Below are positions 1 through 8,949 of a DNA stretch of 38,366 nt, one piece after another. Both the position numbers and the translations under genes were made by a program. The stretch comes from Prevotella sp. (GTDB taxonomy: Bacteria > Bacteroidota > Bacteroidia > Bacteroidales > Bacteroidaceae): NCBI GenBank assembly GCA_024697405.1, contig JAILFU010000021.1, positions 1 through 38,366 of the forward strand. The letters are read 5' to 3'. The first letter of the stretch is position 1. Each line of letters starts with the position of its first letter. The notes under the pieces were generated by a model. That model did not search any database. It had not been told where the DNA came from and saw nothing but the letters and a program-made list of their open reading frames with translations.

Positions 1-66
1 CCTCCCCTTGATGGGAGGGGAGTGCCATCCGGAGAAGCAAATTCAGGTCAACTACTATATTGTTAC
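1..66. repeat. Partial copy of a palindromic intergenic element (window edge)
   Basis: The segment starts with a G/C-rich hairpin (CTCCCCTTGATGGGAGGGG) and ends with CTATATTGTTACC. It aligns well by eye with the right arm of the complete palindromic element at 20376-20457, which has the same hairpin followed by GCCATGCGGA and CTATATTATTGCC. The left half would lie outside the window, so this is probably the cut end of a second copy of that family. Confidence 0.55.
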
Positions 67-77
67 CTTATTTTTAG

Positions 78-246
78 CACCATTTTCCCCAAAACTTTCC
101 TACCCTTTTGCACCTCTGCGCTGGCTCATCCGGGTGTAGGATTAGCGAATATATACTTTAATAAATATATATATTATAATATATATATTTATTAATGAAA
201 ACGTCTCACCTTGCGAAATGGTGAAAAAGTTTTGGGGGAACTGGTG
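78..246. repeat. Inverted repeat arms, with a third direct copy at 524-545
   Basis: The 22 bases at 78-99 recur exactly at 524-545, just after the folK-like stop codon. They also recur as an imperfect inverted copy at 222-246. The shared core is CCCCAAAACTTT. The two inverted copies enclose a long A/T palindrome (158-195). No gene is visible anywhere in 1-551; the stretch consists of repeats and palindromes. Confidence 0.6.
158..195. repeat. 38-bp perfect A/T palindrome
   Basis: Positions 158-195 are a perfect palindrome made only of A and T, centred on TATA (175-178). It could extrude as a cruciform or act as an easily melted site. No promoter box or gene start lies next to it, so its role is unknown. 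Confidence 0.7.
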
Positions 247-434
247 AATGAGAGAATGAGAAATTGAGAAAATGAGAAAATGAGAAAATGAGAAAATGAG
301 AAATTAAGACAATGAGAAAATGAGAAATTCCCTGCCGGACGCGCTTTTCGACGAGGAATTTCTCATTTTCTCAATTTCTCATTTTCTCATTCTCTCATTT
401 TCTCATTTTCTCATTTTCTCATTTTCTCAATTTC
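246..434. repeat. Long inverted repeat built from AATGAGAAA-type short repeats
   Basis: The left arm (246-331) is a degenerate array of about 8-9 bp units of the form AATGAGAAA. The right arm (355-434) is the same array inverted (TTTCTCATT). They are separated by a non-repetitive 23-base loop (332-354). A transcript through it would fold into a stem of about 80 bp. It lies beyond the 3' end of the folK-like gene. Confidence 0.75.
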
Positions 435-551
435 TTGCACACTCCTGCGGAAAGTGTGCAAAATATACCTAGGGTGTATTTGGGGTGTAAAATCGCTGGC
501 CCCCCCCCGTAAAACCGCGGAATCACCATTTTCCCCAAAACTTTCGGGGCA

Positions 552-941
552 TTATGGCCGGTTGCATCCGTGTATAAGCTTTCTTACATAGCTGCGCTGC
601 CAGTCGCGCAGGTGGTGGCGAGTACCGTCGTATTCAAGCACGTCGAGGTCGATGGGTACGATGCCCGCCTTTCGCATGTCTGCCGTGCGCCCCATGCGTG
701 TTTCCGTCTCTTTGAGCTGAGCAGTCAGCTGGTCAATATCTAGTGGTGTCTCGGCACGGACCAGCTGGTTGAGATATTTTTGTGAATAGCTACGCACATG
801 CGATGTCCCTTCCGGCTCAGTCCAGATGGCATCTGTGTAGACGGCCGACGACAGAATCTGTGCAAGTGCCAACCGGGCATTCCACAGATTCTTCTCATGT
901 TCGTAGTTGCTGGCTAGTAAAATAAGTACGTGGTGCATCAC
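552..941 (-). CDS. folK: Short HPPK-like (FolK) pterin pyrophosphokinase
   Basis: This is a likely 2-amino-4-hydroxy-6-hydroxymethyldihydropteridine diphosphokinase, the folate-pathway enzyme that moves pyrophosphate from ATP to the pterin. The family order is visible: N-terminal LILLASN (cf. LxLGSN), ALAQILSS...VYTDAIWTEP, then ETRMGR (80-85), and PIDLDVLEYDG (96-106), which corresponds to the HPPK signature containing DLD. At 129 aa it is shorter than the roughly 160-aa E. coli enzyme and ends soon after the signature. The frame opens at GTG (941) followed directly by ATG (938). AAAAGG lies immediately upstream, so either start is possible. Its 5' leader consists of 36-bp hairpin repeats (955-1059). 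Assignment to the family is fairly secure; activity of such a short version is inferred. Confidence 0.7.
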   Translation of the reverse strand: MMHHVLILLASNYEHEKNLWNARLALAQILSSAVYTDAIWTEPEGTSHVRSYSQKYLNQLVRAETPLDIDQLTAQLKETETRMGRTADMRKAGIVPIDLDVLEYDGTRHHLRDWQRSYVRKLIHGCNRP

Positions 942-954
942 CTTTTAGTTTTAA

Positions 955-1190
955 CCCCCCTCTAATCCCCCCGAAGGGGGGAGGAAGGAACCCCCCTCTT
1001 GTCCCCCCGAAGGGGGGAGGAAGGAACCCCCCTCTTGTCCCCCCGAAGGGGGGAGGAAGCTGCGAGCAAAGCTAATCATACCTCTCAATTCTCAGTTCTC
1101 AATTCTCAGTTCTCAATTCTCAGTTCTCAATTCTCAGTTCTCAATTCTCAGTTCTCAATTCTCAGTTATAAGAGTTCTCAGTTCTCCCCT
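955..1190. repeat. Three 36-bp hairpin units plus a CTCAATTCTCAGTT array in the folK leader
   Basis: Units at 955-990, 991-1026 and 1027-1059 are near-identical, and each contains the perfect hairpin CCCCCC-GAA-GGGGGG. They are followed by a constant segment (AGCAAAGCTAATCATACCTC, about 1063-1082) and a degenerate array of CTCAATTCTCAGTT (1082-1190) that runs into the maeB stop region. The same three-part structure, in the same orientation, precedes the flippase gene at 34139-34375. On the minus strand a small reading frame starting MISFA (ATG at 1079-1077) runs through all three units. It stops 9-12 bases before the folK-like start. Confidence 0.8.
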
Positions 1191-3487
1191 CTCAGTTTAC
1201 TAATCCTGTCCTTAATCTTGAAGACGTAGGCGTCGATGCCGGCGATGGCCACAATGTTGAGCACGTCGCGCACGGAGGCGTCGAAATCCACGAAATGGAT
1301 GGCTTTGTTCAGGCCAATCTGGATGGGGCCGATGATTTCAGCGTCGGCACCCAGCATCTGCAGCATCTTGTAGGAAGACCGTGCTGAGGTGAGGTTAGGG
1401 AAGACGAGGGTGTTCACATCCTTTCCGCAAAGACGGCTGAAGGGGTACTGGCTGTCGCGCAGCTCACGGTCGAGTGCGAATCCTATCTGCATCTCGCCGT
1501 CGATGGGCAGGTCGGGATAAAGCTCATGCAGCTGCTCCACGGCACGTTTCACCTTCTTCGCTCCGGCACTCTGCGATGAGCCGAAGTTTGAGTGGCTCAC
1601 CATAGCGATGACAGGCTTCACGTTGAAGAAACGCACGGCAGTGGCAGCCAGCTTGCCGATGTCCACCAGCGTGTCGGTGTCGGGGTTCTCGTTCACCAGC
1701 GTGTCGGCGATGTAGAGCGTGCCCTTCGGCGAGTTGATGATGTGCATGGCGCCGAAGTGCTGGTATTCGGGACGAATACCGATGACCTCGTTCACCACCT
1801 TGATGGTATTCGAGTATTTCGTGTAGAGACCGGTGATGAAGGCGTCGGCCTCGCCCGTCTCCACCATCATCATTCCAAAGTAGTTACGCTCAAACATCTT
1901 GTCGTTGGCCTCCTGGAAGGTATAGCCCTCGCGGCCCCGCTTCTCCGTGAGTATGCGGGCGTAGCGCTCGCGGCGTTCCTGCTCGTTCGGGTGGCGCAGG
2001 TTGACGATGTCGATGCCTTCCAGCGAGAGGTCCATCGAGGCAGCCATCTTGGCGATGACCTCGTCGTTGCCCAACAGGATGGGCTGGCAGATGCCCTCGG
2101 CTTTGGCCTGCACGGCGGCACGGAGCATGGTGGGATGCACGCCCTCGGCGAAAACGATGCGCTGCGGATGGGCGGCGGCGGTGGCATAGAGCTTCTGCGT
2201 GAGCTTCGTCTCCTGTCCCAGTAGCACGGAGAGCGAGTCCTTGTATTGCTCCCAGTCGTCAATCTTTTTGCGGGCCACACCGCTCTCGATGGCGGCACGG
2301 GCCACGGCGGCACTCACCTCGCTGATCAGCCGGGGGTCTACAGGCTTGGGAATGAAATAGTCGCGGCCGAACTTCAGGTTGTTCACTTTGTAGACGTCGT
2401 TCACCACGTCGGGCACGGGCTGCTTGGCCAGGTCGGCAATGGCATGCACGGCGGCGAGCTTCATCTCCTCGTTGATGGCGGTGGCATGAACGTCGAGCGC
2501 TCCTCGGAAAATATAGGGGAAACCTATTACATTATTTATTTGGTTGGGATAGTCCGTGCGGCCTGTCGACATGAGCACGTCGGGCCGTGCCTCCATTGCG
2601 TCTTCGTAGCTGATTTCAGGCACCGGATTAGCCAGGGCAAAGATGATGGGATTGGCAGCCATCGAGCGCACCATGTCCTTGGAGAGCACGTTACCCTTCG
2701 ACAGGCCTACAAAGACGTCGGCACCGCCGACGGCATCTTCCAGCGTGTGGATGTCGGTTCTTTCCGTGGCGAAGAACCTCTTCTGCTCGTTCAGGTCCTG
2801 CCGTACAGCAGAGATGACCCCCTTAGAGTCGAGCATGACGATGTTCTCCTTCCGAGCACCGATGGCCATGTAGAGCTTCGTACAGGAGATGGCGGCAGCC
2901 CCCGCGCCGTTCACCACGATGCGCACCTTCGCGATGTCCTTACCCACAACCTCCAGCGCGTTCTTCAGTCCGGCGGCGCTGATGATGGCCGTGCCGTGCT
3001 GGTCGTCGTGCATCACGGGGATGTCCAGCGTGCGCTTCAGCCGTTCCTCAATGTAGAAGCACTCAGGGGCCTTGATGTCCTCCAGGTTGATGCCGCCGAA
3101 GGTGGGCGCGATGCGCTCCACGGCTTCGCAGAACTTCTCCGGGTCTTTTTCTGCCACCTCAATGTCGAAGACGTCAATGCCGCCGTAAATCTTAAACAGC
3201 AGGCCCTTGCCCTCCATCACCGGCTTGCCGCTCATGGCCCCGATGTCGCCCAGGCCCAGCACGGCGGTGCCGTTCGAGATGACGGCCACCAGGTTGCCCT
3301 TGTCCGTGTACTTATAGGCATCGTCGGGATTCTGCTGAATCTCCAGACAGGGGTATGCCACGCCCGGCGAATAGGCCAGCGAGAGGTCGGTTTGCGTACG
3401 GTAAGCCTTCGTCGGCTTCACTTCAATCTTTCCGGGACGCCCGCTCTGATGATAAGCCAGGGCAGCCTCTTTCGTAATCTTTACCAT
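1178..3487 (-). CDS. maeB: NADP-dependent malic enzyme with phosphotransacetylase-like C-terminus (MaeB)
   Basis: The enzyme converts malate oxidatively to pyruvate, CO2 and NADPH in the cytoplasm. The N-terminal malic half shows LAYSPGVA with Tyr39, MEGKG with the likely catalytic Lys94, [10 protein letters not shown] with metal-binding Glu136/Asp137, a DD pair at 161-162, and the nucleotide-binding loop GAGAAA (194-199). From about residue 430 the chain becomes a phosphotransacetylase-like domain ([13 protein letters not shown] onward). In this family that domain usually has a regulatory, acetyl-CoA-responsive role rather than being catalytic. The length of 769 aa is typical of the family. 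The -7 box at 3517-3524 is about 30 bp upstream of the ATG, inside an inverted repeat shared with the divergent SGNH gene. Confidence 0.95.
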   Translation of the reverse strand: MVKITKEAALAYHQSGRPGKIEVKPTKAYRTQTDLSLAYSPGVAYPCLEIQQNPDDAYKYTDKGNLVAVISNGTAVLGLGDIGAMSGKPVMEGKGLLFKIYGGIDVFDIEVAEKDPEKFCEAVERIAPTFGGINLEDIKAPECFYIEERLKRTLDIPVMHDDQHGTAIISAAGLKNALEVVGKDIAKVRIVVNGAGAAAISCTKLYMAIGARKENIVMLDSKGVISAVRQDLNEQKRFFATERTDIHTLEDAVGGADVFVGLSKGNVLSKDMVRSMAANPIIFALANPVPEISYEDAMEARPDVLMSTGRTDYPNQINNVIGFPYIFRGALDVHATAINEEMKLAAVHAIADLAKQPVPDVVNDVYKVNNLKFGRDYFIPKPVDPRLISEVSAAVARAAIESGVARKKIDDWEQYKDSLSVLLGQETKLTQKLYATAAAHPQRIVFAEGVHPTMLRAAVQAKAEGICQPILLGNDEVIAKMAASMDLSLEGIDIVNLRHPNEQERRERYARILTEKRGREGYTFQEANDKMFERNYFGMMMVETGEADAFITGLYTKYSNTIKVVNEVIGIRPEYQHFGAMHIINSPKGTLYIADTLVNENPDTDTLVDIGKLAATAVRFFNVKPVIAMVSHSNFGSSQSAGAKKVKRAVEQLHELYPDLPIDGEMQIGFALDRELRDSQYPFSRLCGKDVNTLVFPNLTSARSSYKMLQMLGADAEIIGPIQIGLNKAIHFVDFDASVRDVLNIVAIAGIDAYVFKIKDRISKLRGEN

Positions 3488-3516
3488 TGCTAAAGTGTAT
3501 TATTACAATTTTTGTG

Positions 3517-3524
3517 CAAAGGTA
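3517..3524 (-). promoter_or_regulatory. -7 promoter box for maeB
   Basis: On the minus strand this reads TACCTTTG, matching the Bacteroidetes TAnnTTTG box, 30 bp upstream of the maeB start. No clear TTTG -33 box is seen; that position is occupied by the GTTAGGA array. Confidence 0.6.
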
Positions 3525-3643
3525 ATTAAAAGTTAGGAGTTAGGAGTTAGGCGTCAGGAGATTTTTTGCCTTTAAAAAACAAAAAAAGTTAAACGCCGGA
3601 TAATTTACTCCTAAGTCCTAACTTCTAACTCCTAACTTTTAAT

Positions 3644-3651
3644 TACCTTTG
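3644..3651 (+). promoter_or_regulatory. -7 promoter box for the SGNH/MBOAT pair
   Basis: TACCTTTG lies 23 bp upstream of the GTG start at 3674. It is the mirror image of the maeB box across the inverted repeat. The short leader has no Shine-Dalgarno sequence. Confidence 0.6.
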
Positions 3652-3673
3652 CAGCCAATTTTGAAATACCGTT

Positions 3674-5182
3674 GTGAACCAGATAGCGCGTACATTTATT
3701 CTTATAGGGCTTGTCGTGGCAGTTTTGCTGGCGCTGCACTTCCTGCCGAAGCTGAGTATCGGCGAGACGGAGCTGCGCCGTGTCAATCTGCTCAGCGATG
3801 TGCTGCCGGAAGTGGAAGAAGGCGATATCGACGTGATGCCTGTCATCCCTGACGTGCCGCAGCCGATGGTGGCTGTGGCAGCTCCAACAAAAGACACTTT
3901 AGTGACAGAACCCCGGCAGCAGCGGGTGCCCTCCGACAGCGCATTGGCCCTGATGCCCATGCCGGAGGAACCGGCTGGCAGCAGGGAGCAGGAGGTGGCT
4001 CCAGCCGCAGCGGGTGATTCTTTGACGGAGGACATCACGCCTATTCTGGACTATTCCCAAGGCCAGCCGGGCGGCATGTACCATTTCTACCGGGCCTTGG
4101 CCAGCGTGGGAAAGCTGGGCCGTCCTGTGCGTGTGGCTTACTACGGCGACTCATTCATCGAGGGCGACATCTTCACTGCCGACCTGCGTGAGCTGCTACA
4201 GGATGAGTTTGGCGGCAATGGCGTGGGATGGGTAGACTGTGCCAGCGAGGTGAGCGGCTTCCGCACTACTGTGAGCCATTATAGTAGTGGCATCAACGAA
4301 TACGAGGTGGTGAAACATCCCTTCAGCCCCTCCAACCAGGGTATTGCCCAGCGCTATTTCACGGCTTCCGACGGTGCCCGCATCACCTACAAGGGTACGA
4401 AGGCGAAAAAGCATATTGCCCAATGGGACCAGGCCATCTTCTACCTTCGCTCCAACGGAGGACTGACGCTGCGCACCACGCTGAACGGCGACTCGACTGT
4501 GGTCGACACCATTGGCGGCTCCCAGAACTTGCAGGCTATCGTGCGGACGGCAGGCTACCAGACAGTCGATTCATTGCAGCGGGCACGGCCCATGCGCAGC
4601 GTCAGCTTCCAGATGACAGGCATGGGAAGCGGCACCTTGTTCTACGGTGTGGCGCTGGAGCCTGCGGCAGGCGTTGTGGTCGACAACTTCAGCATGCGTG
4701 GCTCGGCAGGCTTTACCCTGGCGCAGATTCCGGCCGCCACGCTGGCACAGTTTGCCGTGCAGCGTCCCTACGACCTCATCGTGCTGCACTATGGCCTTAA
4801 TGTGGCCAACAGCCGTCAGGGCAATTACTCCAGCTATACCAAGCAGATGGGGAAGGCCATCGCCCACCTGCGGCAGGCCTATCCTCAGGCCAGCATCCTC
4901 ATAGTCAGTATGCCAGACCGTGACCAGCGCTCAGACGCCGGCCTGCGCACCATGAGGGGTGTAGAGCAGCTGGTGGCCTACCAGCAGGTGATGGCCAGCG
5001 AACAGGCCGTCGGTTTCTTCAACCTTTTCCAGGCTATGGGCGGGCGCGAGAGCATGGCGTCGCTGGTAGACCGTGGGCTGGCCAACAAGGACTATACACA
5101 CATCAACTTCCGTGGGGGACGCCATCTGGCACGTTTTCTTTATGATGCCCTCATGGCCGGATACCACAGCTATGGTTTTTAG
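3674..5182 (+). CDS. Membrane-anchored SGNH/GDSL-fold protein, partner of an MBOAT O-acyltransferase
   Basis: This 502-aa protein has one N-terminal membrane segment (about 7-25), a Pro/Ala/Glu-rich linker to about 125, and then an extracytoplasmic SGNH domain. Block I is YYGDSFIEGD (Ser160), block III is VLHYGLN, and the C-terminal catalytic pair is DYTH (Asp473/His476). Together these supply the Ser-Asp-His triad. With the MBOAT gene 10 bp downstream it resembles AlgJ/AlgX- or DltD-type systems, where the membrane enzyme exports an acyl group and the SGNH protein transfers it to a surface polymer. The start is GTG at 3674: an in-frame stop lies just upstream at 3662, and no earlier start exists. 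The target polymer cannot be read from the sequence. Confidence 0.8.
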   Translation: MNQIARTFILIGLVVAVLLALHFLPKLSIGETELRRVNLLSDVLPEVEEGDIDVMPVIPDVPQPMVAVAAPTKDTLVTEPRQQRVPSDSALALMPMPEEPAGSREQEVAPAAAGDSLTEDITPILDYSQGQPGGMYHFYRALASVGKLGRPVRVAYYGDSFIEGDIFTADLRELLQDEFGGNGVGWVDCASEVSGFRTTVSHYSSGINEYEVVKHPFSPSNQGIAQRYFTASDGARITYKGTKAKKHIAQWDQAIFYLRSNGGLTLRTTLNGDSTVVDTIGGSQNLQAIVRTAGYQTVDSLQRARPMRSVSFQMTGMGSGTLFYGVALEPAAGVVVDNFSMRGSAGFTLAQIPAATLAQFAVQRPYDLIVLHYGLNVANSRQGNYSSYTKQMGKAIAHLRQAYPQASILIVSMPDRDQRSDAGLRTMRGVEQLVAYQQVMASEQAVGFFNLFQAMGGRESMASLVDRGLANKDYTHINFRGGRHLARFLYDALMAGYHSYGF

Positions 5183-5192
5183 GAGTTAGGAA

Positions 5193-6692
5193 ATGATGGA
5201 GAAGATATTACAGCAGTTGACATACAACCCCGACGAGCCGCTCATTTTCTCGTCGGGTCTCTTCCTGATGCTCTTCCTGGGATTCACATTCTGCTATATG
5301 CTGATGCAGCACACGCGGACGCTGCGGCTGATTTTCGTCACTGCCTTCAGCTACTATTTCTACTACAAGTCGAGCGGCTTCTACTTCTTCCTGCTGGCCG
5401 TGGTCACGCTGAGCGACTTCCTCATAGCCCGGAAGATAGCAGCCTTGAAGACGGGTGACAGTTCGACGGAGGAGACCGGCTGTCGCTCATGCAAGTGGCT
5501 GGTGGCGCTGAGCCTGATAATCGACCTGGGGCTGCTGGCCTATTTCAAGTACACCAACTTCTTCGCCGGCATGTGGGCGCAGATGGTGGGGTCGAACTTC
5601 CAGCCGTGGGACATCTTCCTGCCCGTGGGCATCTCGTTCTTCACGTTCCAGTCGATGTCATACGTCATCGACGTCTACCGTGGCGACTTGAAACCACTGC
5701 CCTCGCTGCTCGACTATGCTTTCTACGTGTCGTTCTTCCCCCAGCTGGTGGCAGGCCCCATAGTGCGTGCCCGCGACTTTGCCCCGCAGATACGCAAGCC
5801 GCTGGAGGTGACGCAGGAGATGTTTGCCCGTGGTGTCTTCTTCATCATGATCGGCCTCTTCAAGAAAGCGGTCATCAGCGACTACATCTCCCTGAACTTC
5901 GTCGACCGCATCTTCGACAACCCGTCGCTCTACAGCGGCGTGGAGAATCTGCTCGGTGCCTACGGCTATGCCATGCAGATCTACTGCGACTTCTCCGGCT
6001 ATAGCGACATGGCCATCGGCATTGCCCTGCTGCTGGGCTTCCGCTTCCCCATGAACTTCAACGCCCCCTATACCTCCGTGAGCATCACCGACTTCTGGCG
6101 GCGCTGGCACATCTCGCTGTCGTCGTGGATTCGTGACTATAGCTATATCTCGCTGGGCGGAAACCGCAGGGGGAAGGTGCGGCAGTATGTCAACCTGATC
6201 ATCACCATGCTGCTGGGCGGACTATGGCATGGCGCCAGCCTGAACTTCGTGGCCTGGGGCGGCATGCACGGCGTGGCGCTGGCCATTCACAAATGGACGC
6301 GCGAACACGTGTTCCGTCACGACAAGTACTACGTGAGCCGGGGCTGGAGGAAAGCCGTGGCCGTGGTGCTTACCTTCCATTTCGTGGTGTTCTGCTGGAT
6401 ATTCTTCCGCAACCACACTTTCGGTGCTTCCTGGACGATGATCAGCAAGATAGCCACCGATTTCCATCCCGAGCTCTTCGCCCAGGTGGTGACAGGCTAC
6501 TGGGAGGTGTTCGCCCTGATGCTGTTTGGCTATGTCACCCACTTCATTCCCGACCGCTGGAACGAGGGATGCGTCGACGTCATCCGTCGTGGCGGGGTGG
6601 TGGTTGGCGCCCTGCTCATTGCTGCTGTTATCTACATTGTCATTCAGGTGAAGAGCAGCGAGATACAGCCATTTATCTACTTCCAGTTCTAA
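5193..6692 (+). CDS. MBOAT family membrane O-acyltransferase (AlgI/DltB-like)
   Basis: This 499-aa polytopic membrane protein carries the MBOAT hallmarks: FLPVGISFFTFQSMSYVIDVYRG (about 143-164), FFPQLVAGPI, IYCDFSGYSDMAIG, FWRRWHISLSSW with His306, and LWHGASLNF with the predicted catalytic His346. It should carry acyl groups, most often acetyl, from a cytoplasmic donor across the membrane for the SGNH protein encoded immediately upstream. The start ATGATG follows GGAGTTAGGA, so a GTTAGGA-type repeat unit supplies the ribosome site. The C-terminal six residues FIYFQF are identical to those of the second MBOAT at 30267-31709. The gene converges on tex. Confidence 0.92.
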   Translation: MMEKILQQLTYNPDEPLIFSSGLFLMLFLGFTFCYMLMQHTRTLRLIFVTAFSYYFYYKSSGFYFFLLAVVTLSDFLIARKIAALKTGDSSTEETGCRSCKWLVALSLIIDLGLLAYFKYTNFFAGMWAQMVGSNFQPWDIFLPVGISFFTFQSMSYVIDVYRGDLKPLPSLLDYAFYVSFFPQLVAGPIVRARDFAPQIRKPLEVTQEMFARGVFFIMIGLFKKAVISDYISLNFVDRIFDNPSLYSGVENLLGAYGYAMQIYCDFSGYSDMAIGIALLLGFRFPMNFNAPYTSVSITDFWRRWHISLSSWIRDYSYISLGGNRRGKVRQYVNLIITMLLGGLWHGASLNFVAWGGMHGVALAIHKWTREHVFRHDKYYVSRGWRKAVAVVLTFHFVVFCWIFFRNHTFGASWTMISKIATDFHPELFAQVVTGYWEVFALMLFGYVTHFIPDRWNEGCVDVIRRGGVVVGALLIAAVIYIVIQVKSSEIQPFIYFQF

Positions 6693-6709
6693 TCTTACTC
6701 CTATCAGCC

Positions 6710-6775
6710 CACCCCCATCCCCTCCCCAAGGGAGGGGAGAATTTCTCCCCTTGGGAAGGTTAGGAGGGGCTCCAA
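6710..6775. terminator. G/C-rich palindromic repeat between convergent genes
   Basis: The 86-bp gap between the MBOAT and tex stop codons contains CCCTCCCCAAGGGAGGGG and then AGGGGAGAATTTCTCCCC, so several nested hairpins are possible. It resembles the palindromic repeats seen at 1-66 and 20281-20425 in composition. A bidirectional terminator role is inferred from position; there is no clean U-tract. Confidence 0.5.
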
Positions 6776-6778
6776 CTC

Positions 6779-8938
6779 CTATACCTGCTTTATAGACAGC
6801 GATATGCGATTCCTTCGCTCGTCTATTTCTAGAACCTTCACTGTGACGTGCTGGTGCAGCTTCAGCACTTCGCTGGGGTGGTTGATGCGCCGGTTGGCCA
6901 TTTGCGAGATGTGTACCAGTCCGTCCTGATGGACACCGATGTCGACAAAGGCGCCGAAGTTTGTGATGTTTGTCACGATGCCGGGCAGCACCATGCCTTC
7001 CTCCAGATCTTCTATCGTGTGGACGCGGCTGTCGAACTCAAACTCCTCCAGGTGTTCGCGGGGGTCGCGGCCGGGCTTCTCCAGCTCGTGCATGATGTCG
7101 GTCAGCGTGGGCAGGCCTACCTCCTCGTTTATATATTTATTGATGTTCACGCGTGCGCGTAGTTCCTTTTGGCTAATCAGGTCCTTCACGGTGCACCCCT
7201 GGTCTTTGGCCATCTGTTCCACCAAAGCATAGCTTTCGGGGTGCACGGCACTGTTGTCGAGCGGGTTCTTGGCATTGGGAATACGCAGGAAGCCGGCACA
7301 TTGCTGGAAGGCGGCAGGCCCCAGGCGGGGCACCTTCTTCAGCTGGGCGCGCGAGGCAAAAGGCCCGTTCTCGCGACGGTAGTCCACAATATTTTTAGCC
7401 AGCGTCGGCCCTAGTCCGCTGACATACTGCAGCAGATGGCTGCTGGCGGTGTTCAGGTTCACGCCTACCAGGTTCACACAGCTCTCCACGGTCTGGTCGA
7501 GCTGGCGTTTCAGCTTCGTCTGGTCTACGTCGTGCTGATATTGTCCCACGCCGATGCTCTTCGGGTCGATCTTCACCAGTTCGGCCAGCGGATCCATCAG
7601 GCGGCGGCCGATGCTGACGGCGCCGCGCACGGTGACATCCTCGTCGGGGAACTCGTCGCGAGCCACCTTCGATGCGCTGTAGACTGAGGCTCCGTCCTCA
7701 CTCACTACATAAATGCCAGGCTTGCCGTTTCCTTCCGTCAGGCTGTTTTCCACGAAAGCGCGTGTCTCGCGGCTGGCCGTACCGTTGCCTATGGCGATGG
7801 CTTCGATGTGGTAGTCGCTGATCATCTGCTGCACATGGACCGTGGCCTGCATACGGCGGTTCACGGGCGGGTGGGGGAATATGGCCTCGTGGTGGAGCAG
7901 GTTGCCCTGCGCGTCGAGGCACACCACCTTGCAGCCCGTGCGGAAGCCGGGGTCGATGCCCATGACGCACTTCTGTCCCAGCGGGGCACCGAGCAGCAGC
8001 TGGCGCAGGTTTTCCGCGAAGACATGGATGGCCTCCTCGTCGGCTTTCTCCTTGCTGAGGCTGGAGAATTCCGTCTCTATGGAGGGTTTCAGCAGACGCT
8101 TATACGAGTCTTCGGCAGCTTCGGCCACGAGCTGGCCGCAGGCATTGTTGCTGCGCACCCATTGGCGCTGCAGCCGGTCGATGCATTCCTGGTCGTCCAC
8201 GGGGTCGATGCTCAGGCGCAGAAAACCTTCCGCCTCGCCGCGCCGCATGGCCAGCAGGCGGTGGCTGGAGCAGCGTTTCAGCGGCTCATGCCAGTCGAAG
8301 TAGTCGCTGTATTTCTGGGCTTCGTCGGTGTCTTGCCTGGCCTTCACCACTTTCGATGTGATGATGGCTGTCCGGCGGTAGCTGCCACGCAGCTGCTGGC
8401 GTGAGCGCTCGTCTTCGCTGATGGTCTCTGCGATGATGTCCATTGCGCCGCGCAGGGCATCTTCGGTGGTGGCAACGGGCAAACCGTTGCCCACGAAGCG
8501 GCGGGCGGCCTGTTCGGGGTTCTGCTCGCGCTGGAGGAGGATGAGCTGGGCCAGCGGCTCCAGCCCCTGTTCGCGGGCCACCTGGGCCCGGGTGCGGCGG
8601 CGTGGCTTGTAGGGCAGGTAGATGTCCTCCAGTTCGGTCGCATCCCAGCAGTCGCTGATGCGCTGTTCCAGCTCTGGGGTCATCTTCCCCTGGTCCGTAA
8701 TGGTCTTGACGACGGTCTCCTTGCGCTTAAGGATTTCCTTCAGTCTTTCGTTCTCGTCGTTGATGGCGGCGATGGCCACTTCGTCAAGGGCACCGGTGCG
8801 CTCTTTGCGGTAGCGCGATATAAAAGGTATGGTGCAGCCCTCTTCCAGCAGGGTCAGCACGTTGCCTACGGCCTCCACGCTGAGGTTCAGCGCCTGGCCG
8901 ATGAGCTGGGCTATGGTTTTGCTTGATGTTATCGACAT
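6779..8938 (-). CDS. tex: Tex-family RNA-binding transcription accessory protein
   Basis: At 719 aa this has the full Tex architecture. The helical N-terminus contains CTIPFISRYRKERTGALDE. Then come a YqgF/RNase H-like domain beginning VMGIDPGFRTGCKVV (about 325), a helix-hairpin-helix region LQYVSGLGPTLAKNIVDYR, and a C-terminal S1 RNA-binding domain (VTNITNFGAFVDIGVHQDG, about 645-718). Tex proteins bind nucleic acid and act around transcription elongation. The ATG has AGGA upstream and lies 11 bp after the PfkB stop codon. It is probably the last gene of a minus-strand operon. Confidence 0.95.
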   Translation of the reverse strand: MSITSSKTIAQLIGQALNLSVEAVGNVLTLLEEGCTIPFISRYRKERTGALDEVAIAAINDENERLKEILKRKETVVKTITDQGKMTPELEQRISDCWDATELEDIYLPYKPRRRTRAQVAREQGLEPLAQLILLQREQNPEQAARRFVGNGLPVATTEDALRGAMDIIAETISEDERSRQQLRGSYRRTAIITSKVVKARQDTDEAQKYSDYFDWHEPLKRCSSHRLLAMRRGEAEGFLRLSIDPVDDQECIDRLQRQWVRSNNACGQLVAEAAEDSYKRLLKPSIETEFSSLSKEKADEEAIHVFAENLRQLLLGAPLGQKCVMGIDPGFRTGCKVVCLDAQGNLLHHEAIFPHPPVNRRMQATVHVQQMISDYHIEAIAIGNGTASRETRAFVENSLTEGNGKPGIYVVSEDGASVYSASKVARDEFPDEDVTVRGAVSIGRRLMDPLAELVKIDPKSIGVGQYQHDVDQTKLKRQLDQTVESCVNLVGVNLNTASSHLLQYVSGLGPTLAKNIVDYRRENGPFASRAQLKKVPRLGPAAFQQCAGFLRIPNAKNPLDNSAVHPESYALVEQMAKDQGCTVKDLISQKELRARVNINKYINEEVGLPTLTDIMHELEKPGRDPREHLEEFEFDSRVHTIEDLEEGMVLPGIVTNITNFGAFVDIGVHQDGLVHISQMANRRINHPSEVLKLHQHVTVKVLEIDERRNRISLSIKQV

Positions 8939-8949
8939 GTTTATCCTAT

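Larger units (their letters stand above)
3516..3652. repeat. 36-bp inverted repeat carrying both divergent promoters
   Basis: The left arm (3516-3551) and right arm (3617-3652) match at 35 of 36 positions as inverted copies. Each arm begins at its outer end with GCAAAGGTA, the complement of a TACCTTTGC -7 box, and continues inward as an array of GTTAGGA units. The same array motif appears at 5183-5192 and 18776-18825. Confidence 0.85.

Noticed and set aside
999..1229. Small plus-strand frame through the hairpin repeats
   Set aside because: It is only a translation of the 36-bp units and the CTCAATTCTCAG array, with no ribosome site or promoter.
2246..3493. 415-aa frame opposite maeB
   Set aside because: It is a Val/His-rich antisense shadow of a clearly conserved enzyme in high-GC DNA. 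Similar shadows opposite the DUF4450, ABC-F and GT2 genes were dropped for the same reason.
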